From contig OZ007509.1 in NCBI GenBank assembly GCA_963931865.1, positions 5,190,947-5,254,946 of the forward strand: a stretch of 64,000 bases of DNA, given 5' to 3'. A program made the translations under genes and the position numbers. Of this stretch, positions 1-10,860 are shown one piece after another (the first letter of the stretch is position 1; the number at the start of each line of letters is the position of its first letter). This stretch comes from Axinella damicornis (taxonomy: Eukaryota > Porifera > Demospongiae > Axinellida > Axinellidae). Below the pieces are notes generated by a model, which was given only the letters and a program-made list of their open reading frames with translations, was not told where the DNA came from and made no database searches.

Positions 1-57
1 GCCTTTGGCCGACTGTGATTTTTGACAAAAATGTGACCGAGATAAAAAGTCACTTAA

Positions 58-484
58 GGTTACGGGATACTCGTGCGCGCGCCGTCCGAAATGTATAGGG
101 AAATGCATACTTAAGCTTGCTAACCAAAAATCTCGAGTACGAAGAGCGTGAGCAACTTGATTCTGGCGGTGGAGGTGCGCTGTCACAAGGTGCAGGGCAT
201 GACGGAAGCTTTTTTTGATAGCATAATCCCTGGCAAATTTATCTGCTGTCTCGCTCAAGAAAAGCGGTAAATACGACTTTTTGGTGAACTGAACTGCTCG
301 TTTTTGCACGGCTATACAGCGTATCGGTAAAAGCTTCCGTCATGCCCTGCACCTGGTGACAGTGCACCTCCACCTCCAGTATCAAGTTGCTCATGCTGTT
401 CGTACCAGAGATTCTTGGTTAGCGAGCTTAAGTATACATTTCCCAATACATTTCGCACGGCGCGCGCACGAGTATCCCGTAACC
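58..484. mobile_element. TTAA-flanked foldback transposon
   Basis: Two inverted arms of roughly 160-175 bp (about 58-235 and 330-484) begin GGTTACGGGATACTCG and end with its reverse complement. The element is bounded by TTAA at 54-57 and 485-488. The paralogous site at 4211 has a single TTAA and no element, and a related site near 62632 is also empty, so this is an insertion. No transposase is visible; it is a non-autonomous element. Confidence 0.75.
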
Positions 485-923
485 TTAAGGACATCATTGG
501 AAAGTTCTTTTTATGCTGACCACAATGGCACAATCCTCAGCTTCAAATCTTATTCACATACCGAGTGCAACATTCTCTTCTAAGTCTATTCCCAGTGACC
601 AATTGTGGTTCATTGGCCTATTGTTGGCAGTGCACTTCAGCTTAACTGCAAGCAGGGTGGACATGGGTTTGCACTTTTAGGGCTTTAACCCCACATAAAC
701 ACCCTTGGAACTGGCAGCATTGCTAATTGGTCAAGGGCAAGACTGAGGCCACTGGCCGAGTGTTCCAAGGGGTAAAGTGTGACTGGGACGGGAGGGGTCT
801 ATCTTACTTAGACAATACCGGATAGCTATGAATTCAACGGTGAACATTGTATAAGGGTTTCAACCTACAACCATGTGGAAGCCTGTCCACATTGCCTAAT
901 GAATTATTCATGATTGGTCTTAC

Positions 924-1628
924 CAGTTTCCAGTCGAGTATGTCCACCCACTCATCAGCTTCTGACTCACTGCTGGCAAACATGAAGAACATACGATAGG
1001 ACGTTATCAGTCTGGGGAGGGAGGGAGGGAGGGAGGGAGGGAGGGAGGGAGGGAGGGAGGGAGGGAGGGAGGGAGGGAGGGGGGAGGGAGGGAGGGAGGG
1101 AGGGAGGGAGGGAGGGAGGGAGGGAGGGAGAGGGAGGGGGAGGGAGGGAGGAAGGGAGGGGGAGGGAGGGAGGGGAAGGGAGGGAAAGGGGGTGGGGGGA
1201 GGGAGGGGTGGGAGAGAGAGAGAGAGGGAAGGAGAGAGGAGGGCAGAGAGGGGAGGGGAAGAGGAAAGGAAGGATGGAGTGAGGAGGGGGCTTTATACTT
1301 AATTCCTGGAAGCATACCCTCCCCACTTCAGATTTCAAGCTTTAATTTGTGATTCCCCTTTAAGTGGACATGCTTCCATTCCCCGAAACATAACCCTGGG
1401 ATACAATGACGTATTAATCTTAATGTGCCATTGTGCCCGTTTCTCCCTGAATGATACATGTACATCCCACCCCAATCACCTGAAGCAGAATGGCTTCCCA
1501 GCTGTCTCGTCCCTCTCCACTGAAGTAGCGTCTTCCAGTTTTATTATTCTCAGAGGCTCAACCTCACCTCTGGCATTGTAGTACTTCAGTTCATTACGAT
1601 ACAGAACAAACCATCTCCGTTTCCAGTT
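924..1628 (-). pseudogene. Orphan duplicated PH-domain exons of a DAPP1-like gene
   Basis: Exon 1628-1480 reads NWKRRWFVLYRNELKYYN and onward, and exon 1011-924 reads the end of the PH domain with EADEWVDILDWKL. Both keep splice sites and frame identical to the intact copy at 5160-5308 and 4650-4737. The first PH exon, the linker and both SH2 exons are absent upstream because the segment that carries them (5411-8129 in the other copy) is missing at 1756. No complete protein could be made from this copy alone. It could still act as alternative terminal exons for the longer gene, since it lies downstream on the same strand. Confidence 0.7.
1017..1270. repeat. (GGGA)n tract before a PH exon acceptor
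   Basis: Nearly pure GGGA repeats with degenerate edges. On the transcribed minus strand this is CCCT and runs straight into the CAG acceptor of the PH exon at 1011, so it is an expanded polypyrimidine tract. Confidence 0.9.
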
Positions 1629-1860
1629 CTAGGGAGGAGGGGGGAGGAGGAGGAAGAGGAGGAGGAGGAAGGGAGCAGGAAGAGGAGGAGGAGAAGGGGG
1701 AGGAGGAGGAGGGGAAGAGGGGAGGGGAAGAGGGGAGGGAAGAAGATTTTGAAGTTAATGGTGCCAGTGTGAAGTGTCAGCTCGTCAATCCATGATCCAT
1801 GGAACAGTGTAGCTACAAAGTCCCCAATGCTGGTGAGGGATAGGACTTCAAGGGGTGGTG

Positions 1861-1906
1861 TAGCCTCGGTCCCAGGCTCTCTCCTCAGAGCCTGGGACCG
1901 AGGCTA
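1861..1906. mobile_element. 46-bp TAGCCTCG foldback element
   Basis: Palindromic element TAGCCTCGGTCCCAGGC with its reverse complement at the other end. The flanks GGGGTGGTG and GGGGGGGGG are a weak 9-bp duplication. It is copied with block B at 8233-8278. Confidence 0.6.
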
Positions 1907-2259
1907 GGGGGGGGGGGTGGTGGTGATGGTGGGAGGGAAGTAAATGACCCCACACCTTCTAGCTATGTTATGACCACACTGACTACTGGGCATCCACCAC
2001 ATTAATGTCTAAACCTGAAGTAGTGGGTAGAATACCTCCAAAAGCTTACTATGCTATGCATGACTTCAAAATAATCAATTATAAGTCACTACACTCGACT
2101 CTGTCTAGTCTATTTGCAGCAGTTCTACACGTAATGGCGGAATACTGACCTCACCCTCATTCCAAAGCTTCAGAAGGAGCATGCCAATTTCACAGAATAG
2201 CCTGTCGCCTTTTCACTACAGCAAGTCCGCTACCACAGTACCAGCTCGCACTGCAGCCG

Positions 2260-2335
2260 TGACCTTTGAACCGCGGAGGCGCGCGCAACCGGAAGCGGGT
2301 TTAAATACTGAATTTGTGGCAAGTTTTGGCGGGAA
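2260..2335 (-). promoter_or_regulatory. Promoter-like module (DR1, TTTAAATA, E2F-type words)
   Basis: Read on the minus strand this holds TTCCCGCCAAAA (2335-2324), a TTTAAA box, a GC-rich stretch and GGTTCAAAGGTCA (2272-2260). The same order occurs upstream of ABCC copies 2 and 3. The words match E2F and DR1 nuclear-receptor consensus sites, but promoter function is inferred. Confidence 0.4.
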
Positions 2336-3655
2336 GTCGGGATGGCACACTCGCTAAGCACTTGCTTTACAGCCTGGGGGTTGAGTGTTCGTCTCCCCAA
2401 TAACCGAGTACGAGTCTGGGCCACTCCGTACACACCGGTTCCTGACTTCCCCGCCTAGCAGCCGGAGTACGCCGGTTCCCATCTGACCACCGAAGCTAAA
2501 GAATGGTGTTCTGGTTGAAAGCAGGTTAGCCTCCTGTGATTCCAGTCACCGACGCCTATCCAGCGCTCCTGAGGCTTACACTTCGGTGTCTGACCTGTCA
2601 CGGAGGGGTAGGTGTGTTGCTAGGTTGTATTTTTTTCTTTTTTTCCCCCTTCTTTTTTTTTCTTTTGGTTGAGTGTTCATTCAGGGCTGCTATATGATAT
2701 AGTATAAGTATAGCTTATTCTTTTTTCTTTCTTTTCTTTTTCCCCCCCTTTCTTTTTTTCCTTTTGGGTGTGTTCATTCAGGGCTGCTACAAGTAGACTA
2801 TATATAGGCTTATTTTTTCCCCCTTTCTTTTGGGTGTGTTCATTCGGGGCTGCAACAAGTATAGGCTTATTCTCCCTTCAGCTGATTTTGCTGTTCCTCT
2901 ATATACATTGCAATATTGTTTCCTTTCACATGACTTATAGTTATTGACACATGCGTATCCCCGCCCCCACTGATAGACAGCTGTTCACACTAGATTTTCT
3001 ATTCGGCTATAGCACGTTTACTCACACAATCATAACACAGATTGTGCTTTACGTTGCAAAGTCATAAAACCTAGCCGGCCCCTAGTAACAGTACGAGGTC
3101 CGAGCCGGGGACTCTCCATGTGTGTGGGCTCAACTATGTCTGGCCCATGGGGAGTAAACACAGGACCTATAGTTATCACTGCAGCCGTCATCGCCCGAAG
3201 TACATTCTGATAAGAGTTATTATGCAACTAATAATTTCAGGGTGCAGGGGGGTCTTGTCAGGTAAATTATCTGATGCCATTGTACGACCTCAGTTTCAGC
3301 TGAAGATTATAATTATGTCAAAAACATATGTGCACTGTCCAAATGGGTCAGCCTGTACAGCTATAATTATAATATTATGGAGTTAGGTAAGAGAAAGGTA
3401 CATTTATAGTTTGTGAACAATCAATGTATGACTTGCAACTTTGGGGCACCTGCAAATTGATTTTAACTGCATGCCTGTATTACTATGATGAAAAGACTAG
3501 CACCATGCACCTCCACTTAAACCCAGTCCATATATATCGATCATTATGCAGAAGTATAGGCTGCGCCAAAAGCCCTTTCAGTTCTGAAAGTGGGTATGTA
3601 TCGCCTCAATAATCGGATACAACTGTGAACGCAAATTAATGATGTTGTGACCATC

Positions 3656-3739
3656 TAGCCTCGTTCCCATGCTCCCCCCTGTGCGTGCGGTGAAGAAAAA
3701 TACGGCGTGTGCAGGGGGAGGAGCCTGGGAACGAGGCTA
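3656..3739. mobile_element. 84-bp TAGCCTCG foldback with perfect 9-bp TSD
   Basis: The inverted ends TAGCCTCGTTCCCATGC and GCCTGGGAACGAGGCTA are bounded by GTGACCATC on both sides (3647-3655 and 3740-3748). The same insertion is carried in block B copy 2. Confidence 0.85.
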
Positions 3740-3793
3740 GTGACCATCCACTTGAACCACTTTTCATCATGCACCCAAAGTTATATCACCATA

Positions 3794-4171
3794 TAATTAT
3801 GGTTGACCCAAACATTTATGTAGTGGAAGTCATGTGATATGCATGATTGAAGTTTGTGGTGCATGTCAGTTGCTGGCTGGGGTGATATGATCAGAGATCT
3901 CTTCGAATCTGCTACTGCAAACGGTCAGGAGTTGATGACTACCCCTCAGCAGAACCGCCAGCCTGGGAGAGAGGCAGATCAGAGCGGTCAATGTGGTTCA
4001 TACCAACTAAGCATTCAATTGGTGCCTAATATGCTAGGTGTCTTGAACTAGGAGAGCTAGGGGTGAGATACGAAGCTGGGATTAGCACACTTGTGATCAG
4101 CATGAATGGAGCATTCAAATGATGTCCATTTTGCTGTCGGTTGAATTTATCACAAAAATCCATGGATTATA
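3794..4171. other. Spacer between block B and block A2, no gene seen
   Basis: About 380 bp of ordinary sequence. The longest open frame here (3854-4051 +) has no recognisable domain and I see no supporting splice structure. Confidence 0.5.
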
Positions 4172-5410
4172 TATAGCCTTTGGCCGACCTTGATTTTTGT
4201 GACCGAGATTTTAAGGACATCATTGGAAAGCTCTTTTTATGTTGACCACAATGGCATAATCCTCAGCTTCAAATTTCATTCACATACCGAGTGCAACGTT
4301 CTCTTCTAAGTCTATTCCCAGTGACCAATTGTGGTTCATTGGCCTATTGTTGGCAGTGCACTTCAGCTTAACTGCAAGCAGGGTGGACATGGGTTTGCAC
4401 TTTTAGGGCTTTAACCCCACATAAACACCCTTGGAACTGGCAGCATTGCTAATTGGTCAAGGGCAAGACTGAGGCCACTGGCCGAGTGTTCCAAGGGGTA
4501 AAGTGTGACTGGGACGGGAGGGGTCTATCTTACTTAGACAATACCGGATAGCTATGAATTCAACGGTGAACATTGTATAAGGGTTTCAACCTACAACCAT
4601 GTGGAAGCCTGTCCACATTGCCTAATGAATTATTCATGATTGGTCTTACCAGTTTCCAGTCCAGTATGTCCACCCACTCATCAGCTTCTGACTCACTGCT
4701 GGCAAACATGAAGAACATACGATAGGACGTTATCAGTCTGGGAGGGAGGGAGGGAGGGAGAGAGGGAGGGAGGGAGGGAGGGGGGAGGGAGGGAGGAGGG
4801 AGAGAGGGAAGGGGGGAGGGAGGGAGCATGTGACAGGGGAGGGAGGGAGGGAGGGAGGGAAAGGGGGGGGGGGGGAGGGAGGGGTGGGAGGGAGAGAGAG
4901 AGAGAGGGAAGGAGAGAGGAGGGCAGAGAGGGGAGGGGAAGAGGAAAGGAAGGATGGAGTGAGGAGGGGGCTTTATACTTAATTCCTGGAAGCATACCCT
5001 CCCCACTTCAGATTTCAAGCTTTAATTTGTGATTCCCCTATAAGTGGACATGCTTCCATTCCCCGAAACATAACCCTGGGATACAATGACGTATTAATCT
5101 TAATGTGCCATTGTGCCCGTTTCTCCCTGAATGATACATGTACATCCCACCCCAATCACCTGAAGCAGAATGGCTTCCCAGCTGTCTCGTCCCTCTCCAC
5201 TGAAGTAGCGTCTTCCAGTTTTATTATTCTCAGAGGCTCAACCTCACCTCTGGCATTGTAGTACTTCAGTTCATTACGATACAGAACAAACCATCTCCGT
5301 TTCCAGTTCTAGGGAGGAGGGGGGAGGAGGAGGAAGAGGAGGAGGAGGAAGGGAGGAGGAAGAGGAGGAGGAGAAGGGGGAAGAGGGGAGGGGAAGAAGA
5401 TTTTGAAGTT
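4172..5410. repeat. Segmental duplication block A, copy 2
   Basis: The counterpart of 1-1756 without the TTAA foldback insertion. It holds the functional-looking last two PH exons of the DAPP1-like gene. Confidence 0.85.
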
Positions 5411-7406
5411 GTCTTCATAGACAGGGCAGCAAATAAATGTGGAGAAGCGCTACCAAGTGAAAATACATGAGATTAGGCTCAACTACCTTTCTATGGAAGC
5501 CCAGCTTGGTTAGGTAGCCTTCCTTGGAGTTGATCTGAAAGTGAAAATGAAAGCAAGAAATACCAACTCATGTTCACAGTGTAATCAGAATGAATTGTGG
5601 ATAGTGTAATCAGCACCTCAACCTTGGAGAGTATAAGCCTAGCTCGTCCCCAGGCCCTACCCAGCTTTTTGTCCCTTGCAGTACGCCAAAGTGGGGGAGG
5701 GTTTGGTATCTTTCCTCACGTGAGTCACATCAGGATTGATTGGATGTGGGCTCAGAACAGCAAGAAGAGCAAAGGTACGAGGTAACTTACCACACGTATC
5801 TAGCTAGCGGAGGGCGACTGTCATACACACCAAGCATTGAACCAGTACATGTAGTTGGTTGAGCAGTACGTGAAACTTCACTTTTCACTCTGAAAAGGTT
5901 TGCCATTTGTCGATTACATCATGCTCACGTGAGGAAAGATACCAGGCCCTATCCTGCTTTTCCACACTGCAAGCGACAAAAGCTGCTGGGAATGGTTACA
6001 GTGCAGCCCAGTTCCGCATCTACAGGCAGTGCTAATACATGTCACATGACATGCATAAGTGATATGACGTACTGACAGATCCGGTGCAGAGTTTCCTGTC
6101 CTCCGCATACTTGGAGTGCTGTCCTGATGTACGATAGTCTTGTCATAGATTGCCGGCTCTGAGATACTACGGGGATACTGGTGGCTGAGTTGGACCAGCA
6201 TACCTGTGGGAGGGAGGGAGGGAGGGAGGGAGGGAGGGAGGGAGGGAGGGAGGGAGGGGGGAGGGAGGGAGGGAGAGAGGGAGGGAGGGAGGGAGGGAAG
6301 TAGGGAGGGAGGCAGCTACATGTATGCTTCTTGCATGTGGATGTAGTGCCATGTTTGCAATGAGTTCCCATACCCGAGTCTCCACTGATGATCGGCTGGT
6401 TGTCAAAGTGTTCCATGAGAGTATCAGCGTCCGGAAACTTCCCAAGACCAAAACAGAAGTGGCGTCCATCCCAGATGACACGATAGTGCTTCACAGAGTT
6501 CTTACATCTGTAGGTAGAAGGGAAGAAGAGGTGGGAGGGAGAGGTGGGGGAAGGTGGAGGAAGAAGGGGTAGGAAGGGGAGAGGAGGGCAGGAGAGGGGA
6601 CAAGAGGAGGAGGCAGCAGAGAGAGAATGGGCGAGGAGATAGAAGGGAGAGGGAGAGGAGGATAAGATGGGAGCCAAACTAAGAGACTGTTGGGGTATAC
6701 AGATGGGGTGCCTCACAGTGTCAGGGGGTCAGCTGATCACACGACCTACATGTAGCTACCTCACAGTGTCAGGGGGTCAGCTGATCACACGACCTACACA
6801 CCTCACAGTGTCGGCAGTCAGCTGATCACACGACCTACCTCACAGAGAGTGTCGGCGGTCAGCTGATCACACGACCTAGCTACCTCACAGAGAGTGTCGG
6901 CGGTCAGCTGATCACACGACCTAGCTACCTCACAGAGAGTGTCGGCAGTCAGCTGATCACACGACCTACCACACAGAGAGTGTCGGCGGTCAGCTGATCA
7001 CACGACCTACCTCACAGAGAGTGTCGGCGGTCAGCTGATCACACGACCTAGCTACCTCACAGAGAGTGTCGGCGGTCAGCTGATCACATGATCTACCTCA
7101 CTGAGAATGTCAGGAAGTCAGCTGATCACATGACCTACCTCACTGAGAATGTCAGGGGGTCAGCTGATCACATGACCTACCTCACTGAGAATGTCAGGGG
7201 GTCAGCTGATCACATGGCACACCTCACAGAGAGTGTCAGGGAGTTGCGTTGGTTAAGCTGACTGTCACATGATGACCTACCTCACAGAGAGTGTCAGTGA
7301 GTCGGTGTTGGTCAAGCTATCTCGCAGGAGGTAGGTTCCATCTGAGATCTCTCTGGACATGAGCATGCTCTCTGCAATGTGTCGCGATATGCCAGGATGG
7401 TACCAC
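4650..7406 (-). CDS. DAPP1-like: DAPP1-like SH2-PH adaptor (partial gene model)
   Basis: Six exons read in frame on the minus strand: 7406-7281, 6507-6374, 6203-6073, 5534-5487, 5308-5160 and 4737-4650. The first two form an SH2 domain: WYHPGISRHIAESML, then the phosphotyrosine-binding Arg in TYLLRDS, then SVKHYRV and FGLGKFPD, ending LMEHFDNQPIISGDSG. The third is a linker with a candidate phosphotyrosine in EPAIYDKTI. The last three form a PH domain: SKEGYLTKLGFHRK, NWKRRWFVLYRNELKYY, and FFMFASSESEADEWVDIL. Domain order, linker and spacing follow vertebrate DAPP1 (Bam32), a membrane adaptor that binds PI3K lipids and tyrosine-phosphorylated partners. Intron phases agree at every junction. 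The N-terminal exon (right of 7410) and the terminal exon (left of 4650) were not found. The PH part is duplicated at 924-1628. The function is inferred from the family. Confidence 0.85.
4738..4925. repeat. (GGGA)n tract before a PH exon acceptor
   Basis: The counterpart of the tract at 1017-1270, shorter and interrupted by GCATGTGACAGG. On the minus strand it is the polypyrimidine tract of the exon that starts at 4737. Confidence 0.85.
5637..6000. mobile_element. Longer foldback element of the TAGCCTCG family (diverged)
   Basis: The left part has CTCGTCCCCAGGCCC and CAGCTTTTTGTC, then TTTCCTCACGTGAG. The right part has the inverted CTCACGTGAGGAAAG and CAAGCGACAAAAGCTG. The layout resembles the complete 452-bp element at 47022-47473. 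The termini are too eroded to give a target duplication. Confidence 0.5.
6208..6312. repeat. (GGGA)n tract before the linker exon acceptor
   Basis: Reads as CCCT on the transcribed minus strand and ends at the CCACAG acceptor of the DAPP1-like linker exon (6203-6073). Confidence 0.9.
6712..7280. repeat. 42-46 bp minisatellite copied from an exon-intron junction
   Basis: About 13 units of the type CCTCACAGAGAGTGTC..GGTCAGCTGATCACACGACCTA. The unit nearest the SH2 exon merges with its 3' end, because CCTCACAGAGAGTGTC is the reverse complement of the last exon bases plus the donor. On the minus strand most units therefore repeat a TGTGAG/GT-like decoy donor inside the intron. Confidence 0.9.
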
Positions 7407-7410
7407 CTGA

Positions 7411-7735
7411 GTGTGTGTGTGTGTGTGTGTGCATGTGTGTGTGTGTGTGTGTGTGTGTGGGTGTGTGTGGGCGTGTGTGTGTGTGTGTGTGTGTAGGTTA
7501 TAGGTAGAACATTGTGTGTTTGTGAGATACACGATAGGGTACATGTATGACGAATGTGTGTGTGTGTGTGTGTGTGTAGGTGTGTTTTGGTGTGTGTGTG
7601 TGTGTGTGTGTGTGTAGGTGTGTGTTGGTGTGTGTGTGTAGGTGTGTGTGTGTGTGTGTAGGTGTGTGTTGGTGTGTGTGTGTAGGTGTGTGTGTAGGTG
7701 TGTGTTGGTGTGTGTGTGTATGTGTGTGTGTGTGC
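7411..7735. repeat. (GT)n and GTGTAGGTGTGTGTTG arrays
   Basis: Two GT-rich arrays separated by about 60 bp of unique sequence. The left one borders the acceptor of the SH2 exon on the minus strand. The long THTHTH and VCVCVC frames here are translation of the repeat. Confidence 0.95.
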
Positions 7736-8232
7736 CCATGTGCAGATGGTGAGCTCCCGTTTCGCGTGTACAATGCGAACACTCTGGCCTCCAGACCTCG
7801 ACAGATATAACAAACAAGGGCTTAGAGATTCTTGATTGTCCACCATCTGTCTACCAGACGTCACCGCACGTGACCATGTAGATCTCCCAGGCCTTCGAAT
7901 TCCCCCTCTGTATCTGCATACTGCAAGCGATCAAAGACTGGAGGTGGGAACTGTCTAGGAACGAGGCTACGTGGACAAAAACAAACAATATGACAACAGG
8001 CAGGAGTGGAATGTCTCTTTGCCATGTGTCTCATTGTTTTATGCAAGCTGAGTGTGTCAAGTTTTACAGAGGTATGCAAGCTGAGTGCATCAAGAATACT
8101 GAGTTTTACACCACTGAGGTAAACCTTTGATGGTGCCAGTGTGAAGTGTCAGCTCGTCAATCCATGATCCATGGAACAGTGTAGCTACAAAGTCCCCAAT
8201 GCTGGTGAGGGATAGGACTTCAAGGGGTGGTG

Positions 8233-8278
8233 TAGCCTCGGTCCCAGGCTCTCTCCTCAGAGCCTGGGACCGAGGCTA
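8233..8278. mobile_element. 46-bp TAGCCTCG foldback (block B copy)
   Basis: The same element as 1861-1906, copied with the block. Confidence 0.6.
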
Positions 8279-8645
8279 GGGGGGGGGGGTGGTGGTGATG
8301 GTGGGAGGGAAGTAAATGACCCCACACCTTCTAGCTATGTTATGACCACACTGACTACTGGGCATCCACCACATTAATGTCTAAACCTGAAGTAGTGGGT
8401 AGAATACCTCCAAAAGCTTACTATGCTATGCATGACTTCAAAATAATCAATTATAAGTCACTACACTCGACTCTGTCTAGTCTATTTGCAGCAGTTCTAC
8501 ACGTAATGGCGGAATACTGACCTCACCCTCATTCCAAAGCTTCAGAAGGAGCATGCCAATTTCACAGAATAGCCTGTCGCCTTTTCACTACAGCAAGTCC
8601 GCTACCACAGTACCAGCTCGCAACCCGTTTACTTGACTGCAGCCG

Positions 8646-8721
8646 TGACCTTTGAACCGCGGAGGCGCGCGCAACCGGAAGCGGGTTTAAATACTGAATT
8701 TGTGGCAAGTTTTGGCGGGAA
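8646..8721 (-). promoter_or_regulatory. Promoter-like module upstream of the DAPP1-like gene
   Basis: On the minus strand it holds TTCCCGCCAAAA (8721-8710), TTTAAA and GGTTCAAAGGTCA (8658-8646). It points toward the DAPP1-like exons about 1.2 kb away. Its role is inferred from recurrence upstream of ABCC copies 2 and 3. Confidence 0.4.
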
Positions 8722-10067
8722 GTCGGGATGGCACACTCGCTAAGCACTTGCTTTACAGCCTGGGGGTTGAGTGTTCGCCTCCCCAATAACCGAGTACGAG
8801 TCTGGGCCACTCCGTACACACCGGTTCCTGACTTCCCCGCCTAGCAGCCGGAGTACGCCGGTTCCCATCTGACCACCGAAGCTAAAGAAAGGTGTTCTGG
8901 TTGAAAGCAGGTTAGCCTCCTGTGATTCCAGTCACCGACGCCTATCCAGCGCTCCTGAGGCTTACACTTCGGTGTCTGACCTGTCACGGAGGGGTAGGTG
9001 TGTTGCTAGGTTGTATTTTTTTCTTTTTTTCCCCCTTCTTTTTTTTTCTTTTGGTTGAGTGTTCATTCAGGGCTGCTATATGATATAGTATAAGTATAGC
9101 TTATTCTTTTTTTTTCTTTTCTTTTTTCCCCCCTTTCTTTTTTTCCTTTTGGGTGTGTTCATTCAGGGCTGCTACAAGTAGACTATATATAGGCTTATTT
9201 TTTCCCCCTTTCTTTTGGGTGTGTTCATTCGGGGCTGCAACAAGTATAGGCTTATTCTCCCTTCAGCTGATTTTGCTGTTCCTCTATATACATTGCAATA
9301 TTGTTTCCTTTCACATGACTTATAGTTATTGACACATGCGTATCCCCGCCCCCACTGATAGACAGCTGTTCACACTAGATTTTCTATTCGGCTATAGCAC
9401 GTTTACTCACACAATCATAACACAGATTGTGCTTTACGTTGCAAAGTCATAAAACCTAGCCGGCCCCTAGTAACAGTACGAGGTCCGCCGGCCCCTAGTA
9501 ACAGTACGAGGTCCGAGCCGGGGACTCTCCATGTGTGTGGGCTCAACTATGTCTGGCCCATGGGGAGTAAACACAGGACCTATAGTTATCACTGCAGCCG
9601 TCATCGCCCGAAGTACATTCTGATAAGAGTTATTATGCAACTAATAATTTCAGGGTGCAGGGGGGTCTTGTCAGGTAAATTATCTGATGCCATTGTACGA
9701 CCTCAGTTTCAGCTGAAGATTATAATTATGTCAAAAACATAATTATGTGCACTGTCCAAATGGGTCAGCCTGTACAGCTATATAATATTATGGAGTTAGG
9801 TAAGAGAAAGGTACATTTATAGTTTTTGAACAATCGATGTATGACTTGCAATATTGGGGCACCTGCAAATTGATTTTAACTGCATGCCTGTATTACTATG
9901 ATGAAAAGACTAGCACCATGCACCTCCACTTAAACCCAGTCCATATATATGGTTCATCATGCAGAAGTATAGGCTGCGCCAAAAGCCTTTCAGTTCTGAA
10001 AGTGGGTATGTATCGCCTCAATAATCGGATACAACTGTGAACGCAAATTAATGATGTTGTGACCATC

Positions 10068-10151
10068 TAGCCTCGTTCCCATGCTCCCCCCTGTGCGTGC
10101 GGTGAAGAAAAATACGGCGTGTGCAGGGGGAGGAGCCTGGGAACGAGGCTA
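10068..10151. mobile_element. 84-bp TAGCCTCG foldback (block B copy)
   Basis: The same insertion as 3656-3739, with GTGACCATC on both sides. Confidence 0.85.
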
Positions 10152-10205
10152 GTGACCATCCACTTGAACCACTTTTCATCATGCACCCAAAGTTATATCA
10201 CCATA

Positions 10206-10860
10206 ATACATTCTGTGTAGTGAAGCTTTTGCCAATATGCTGTGCCAGGAACTTCGGCACCAGTCGAAAGGGTGCTAACTATAAAGAAAATGTCATGGCA
10301 ATGTCATTTGAAAGCAGTATACATAGGCTAGCTGGTGCACGTGGAGTCGTGGACTGCACGTTCAGTGACAAGTCGGGACTCACACCCCTAGCCCACTACC
10401 TAAAGCCCTTTGGAAACACCTGTTCTATGGTGAAAACTATTAACTCGGAAGAAAATGGAACAAACCGAGTGGCCTCCCTCCATGAACAACGGAACAACAA
10501 AAAAAGGAACTAGCCTAGCAGCATCCTCCATGGAAAAAAGCCTTGCAGTATTTCTATAGAGAGAACCAGTATTTCTATAGAGAGAACCAAATTGGGGGAA
10601 ACAAAGAGCAAGCCTTGAATGAACAAAAAGGTGAAAAAAACAGAGCAAGCCTAGCTAGCTAGCCTCATTACAAAGAGAAGAAGAACAAGCCTAGCTATAT
10701 AGCTGCAGCTTCTCTGTATGAACCAAAGAGAAGCATAGTAGTAGCCTCCACCAGGGACCACCACAAAAAAGATGAGAAAAAAAAAAGCCTAGCAGCTTCC
10801 ATGAGGAAAAAAAAAGAACAAAAGGAGAAAGAAAAAAAGAAGACAAACCAAGAAGAAAAA
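10206..10860. other. Non-coding spacer with A-rich AGCCTAGCAGCC repeats
   Basis: The right part is A-rich with irregular AAGCCTAGCAGCTTCC words. A similar stretch occurs at about 44220-44460, and T-rich reverse counterparts lie at 2625-2870 and 9015-9260. It looks like the tail of the dispersed module that follows. I see no gene. Confidence 0.5.

Larger units (their letters stand above)
1..1756. repeat. Segmental duplication block A, copy 1
   Basis: This block matches 4172-5410 almost base for base apart from the TTAA foldback insertion and differences in GGGA tract length. It carries two PH-domain exons of the minus-strand DAPP1-like gene. At 1756-1758 it joins directly to block B, whereas the second copy has about 2.7 kb (block C) between A and B. 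The left edge may continue beyond the window. Confidence 0.85.
1758..3793. repeat. Segmental duplication block B, copy 1
   Basis: Near-identical to 8130-10205. It includes a short TAGCCTCG foldback near each end, T-rich stretches and, in minus orientation, the promoter-like module at 2260-2335. Differences are small; for example copy 2 has an extra 28-bp tandem duplication near 9487. I see no protein-coding exon in it. Confidence 0.85.
8130..10205. repeat. Segmental duplication block B, copy 2
   Basis: The counterpart of 1758-3793, sitting just 5' (in minus-strand terms) of the DAPP1-like exons. It may hold that gene's promoter and first exon, but I could not place an exon. Confidence 0.85.

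Noticed and set aside
967..1338. Minus-strand frames rich in LPPSLPPS (also at 4560-5018, 6042-6716, 22459-22989, 51709-52414)
   Set aside because: Translation of CCCT microsatellites. Only short ends of some of these frames are real exons (PH and SH2), listed under the DAPP1-like gene.
2230..2433. MYGVAQTRTRLLGRR frame, also at 8562 (-) and 11062 (+)
   Set aside because: Part of a dispersed repeat present on both strands; no domain, and the frame is not kept in the copies at 27340 and 44640.
6712..7280. CRISPR-like regular repeat
   Set aside because: Units abut without unique spacers, derive from a eukaryotic exon junction, and the window is animal DNA.
7277..7864. THTHTH-rich protein on the minus strand
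   Set aside because: GT repeat translation. Only its last 42 residues, after a clear acceptor at 7406, are an SH2 exon.
7861..8079. Possible N-terminal exon of the DAPP1-like gene ending GDLHGHVR
   Set aside because: The sequence overlaps a diverged TAGCCTCG foldback (CTTGCAGTATGC and GCCTGGGA words), so the resemblance to the acidic N-terminus of DAPP1 is probably accidental.
10121..10513. 130-residue plus-strand frame
   Set aside because: Starts inside a foldback element and runs through block B and A-rich repeat; no domain or splice structure, and not kept in block B copy 1.
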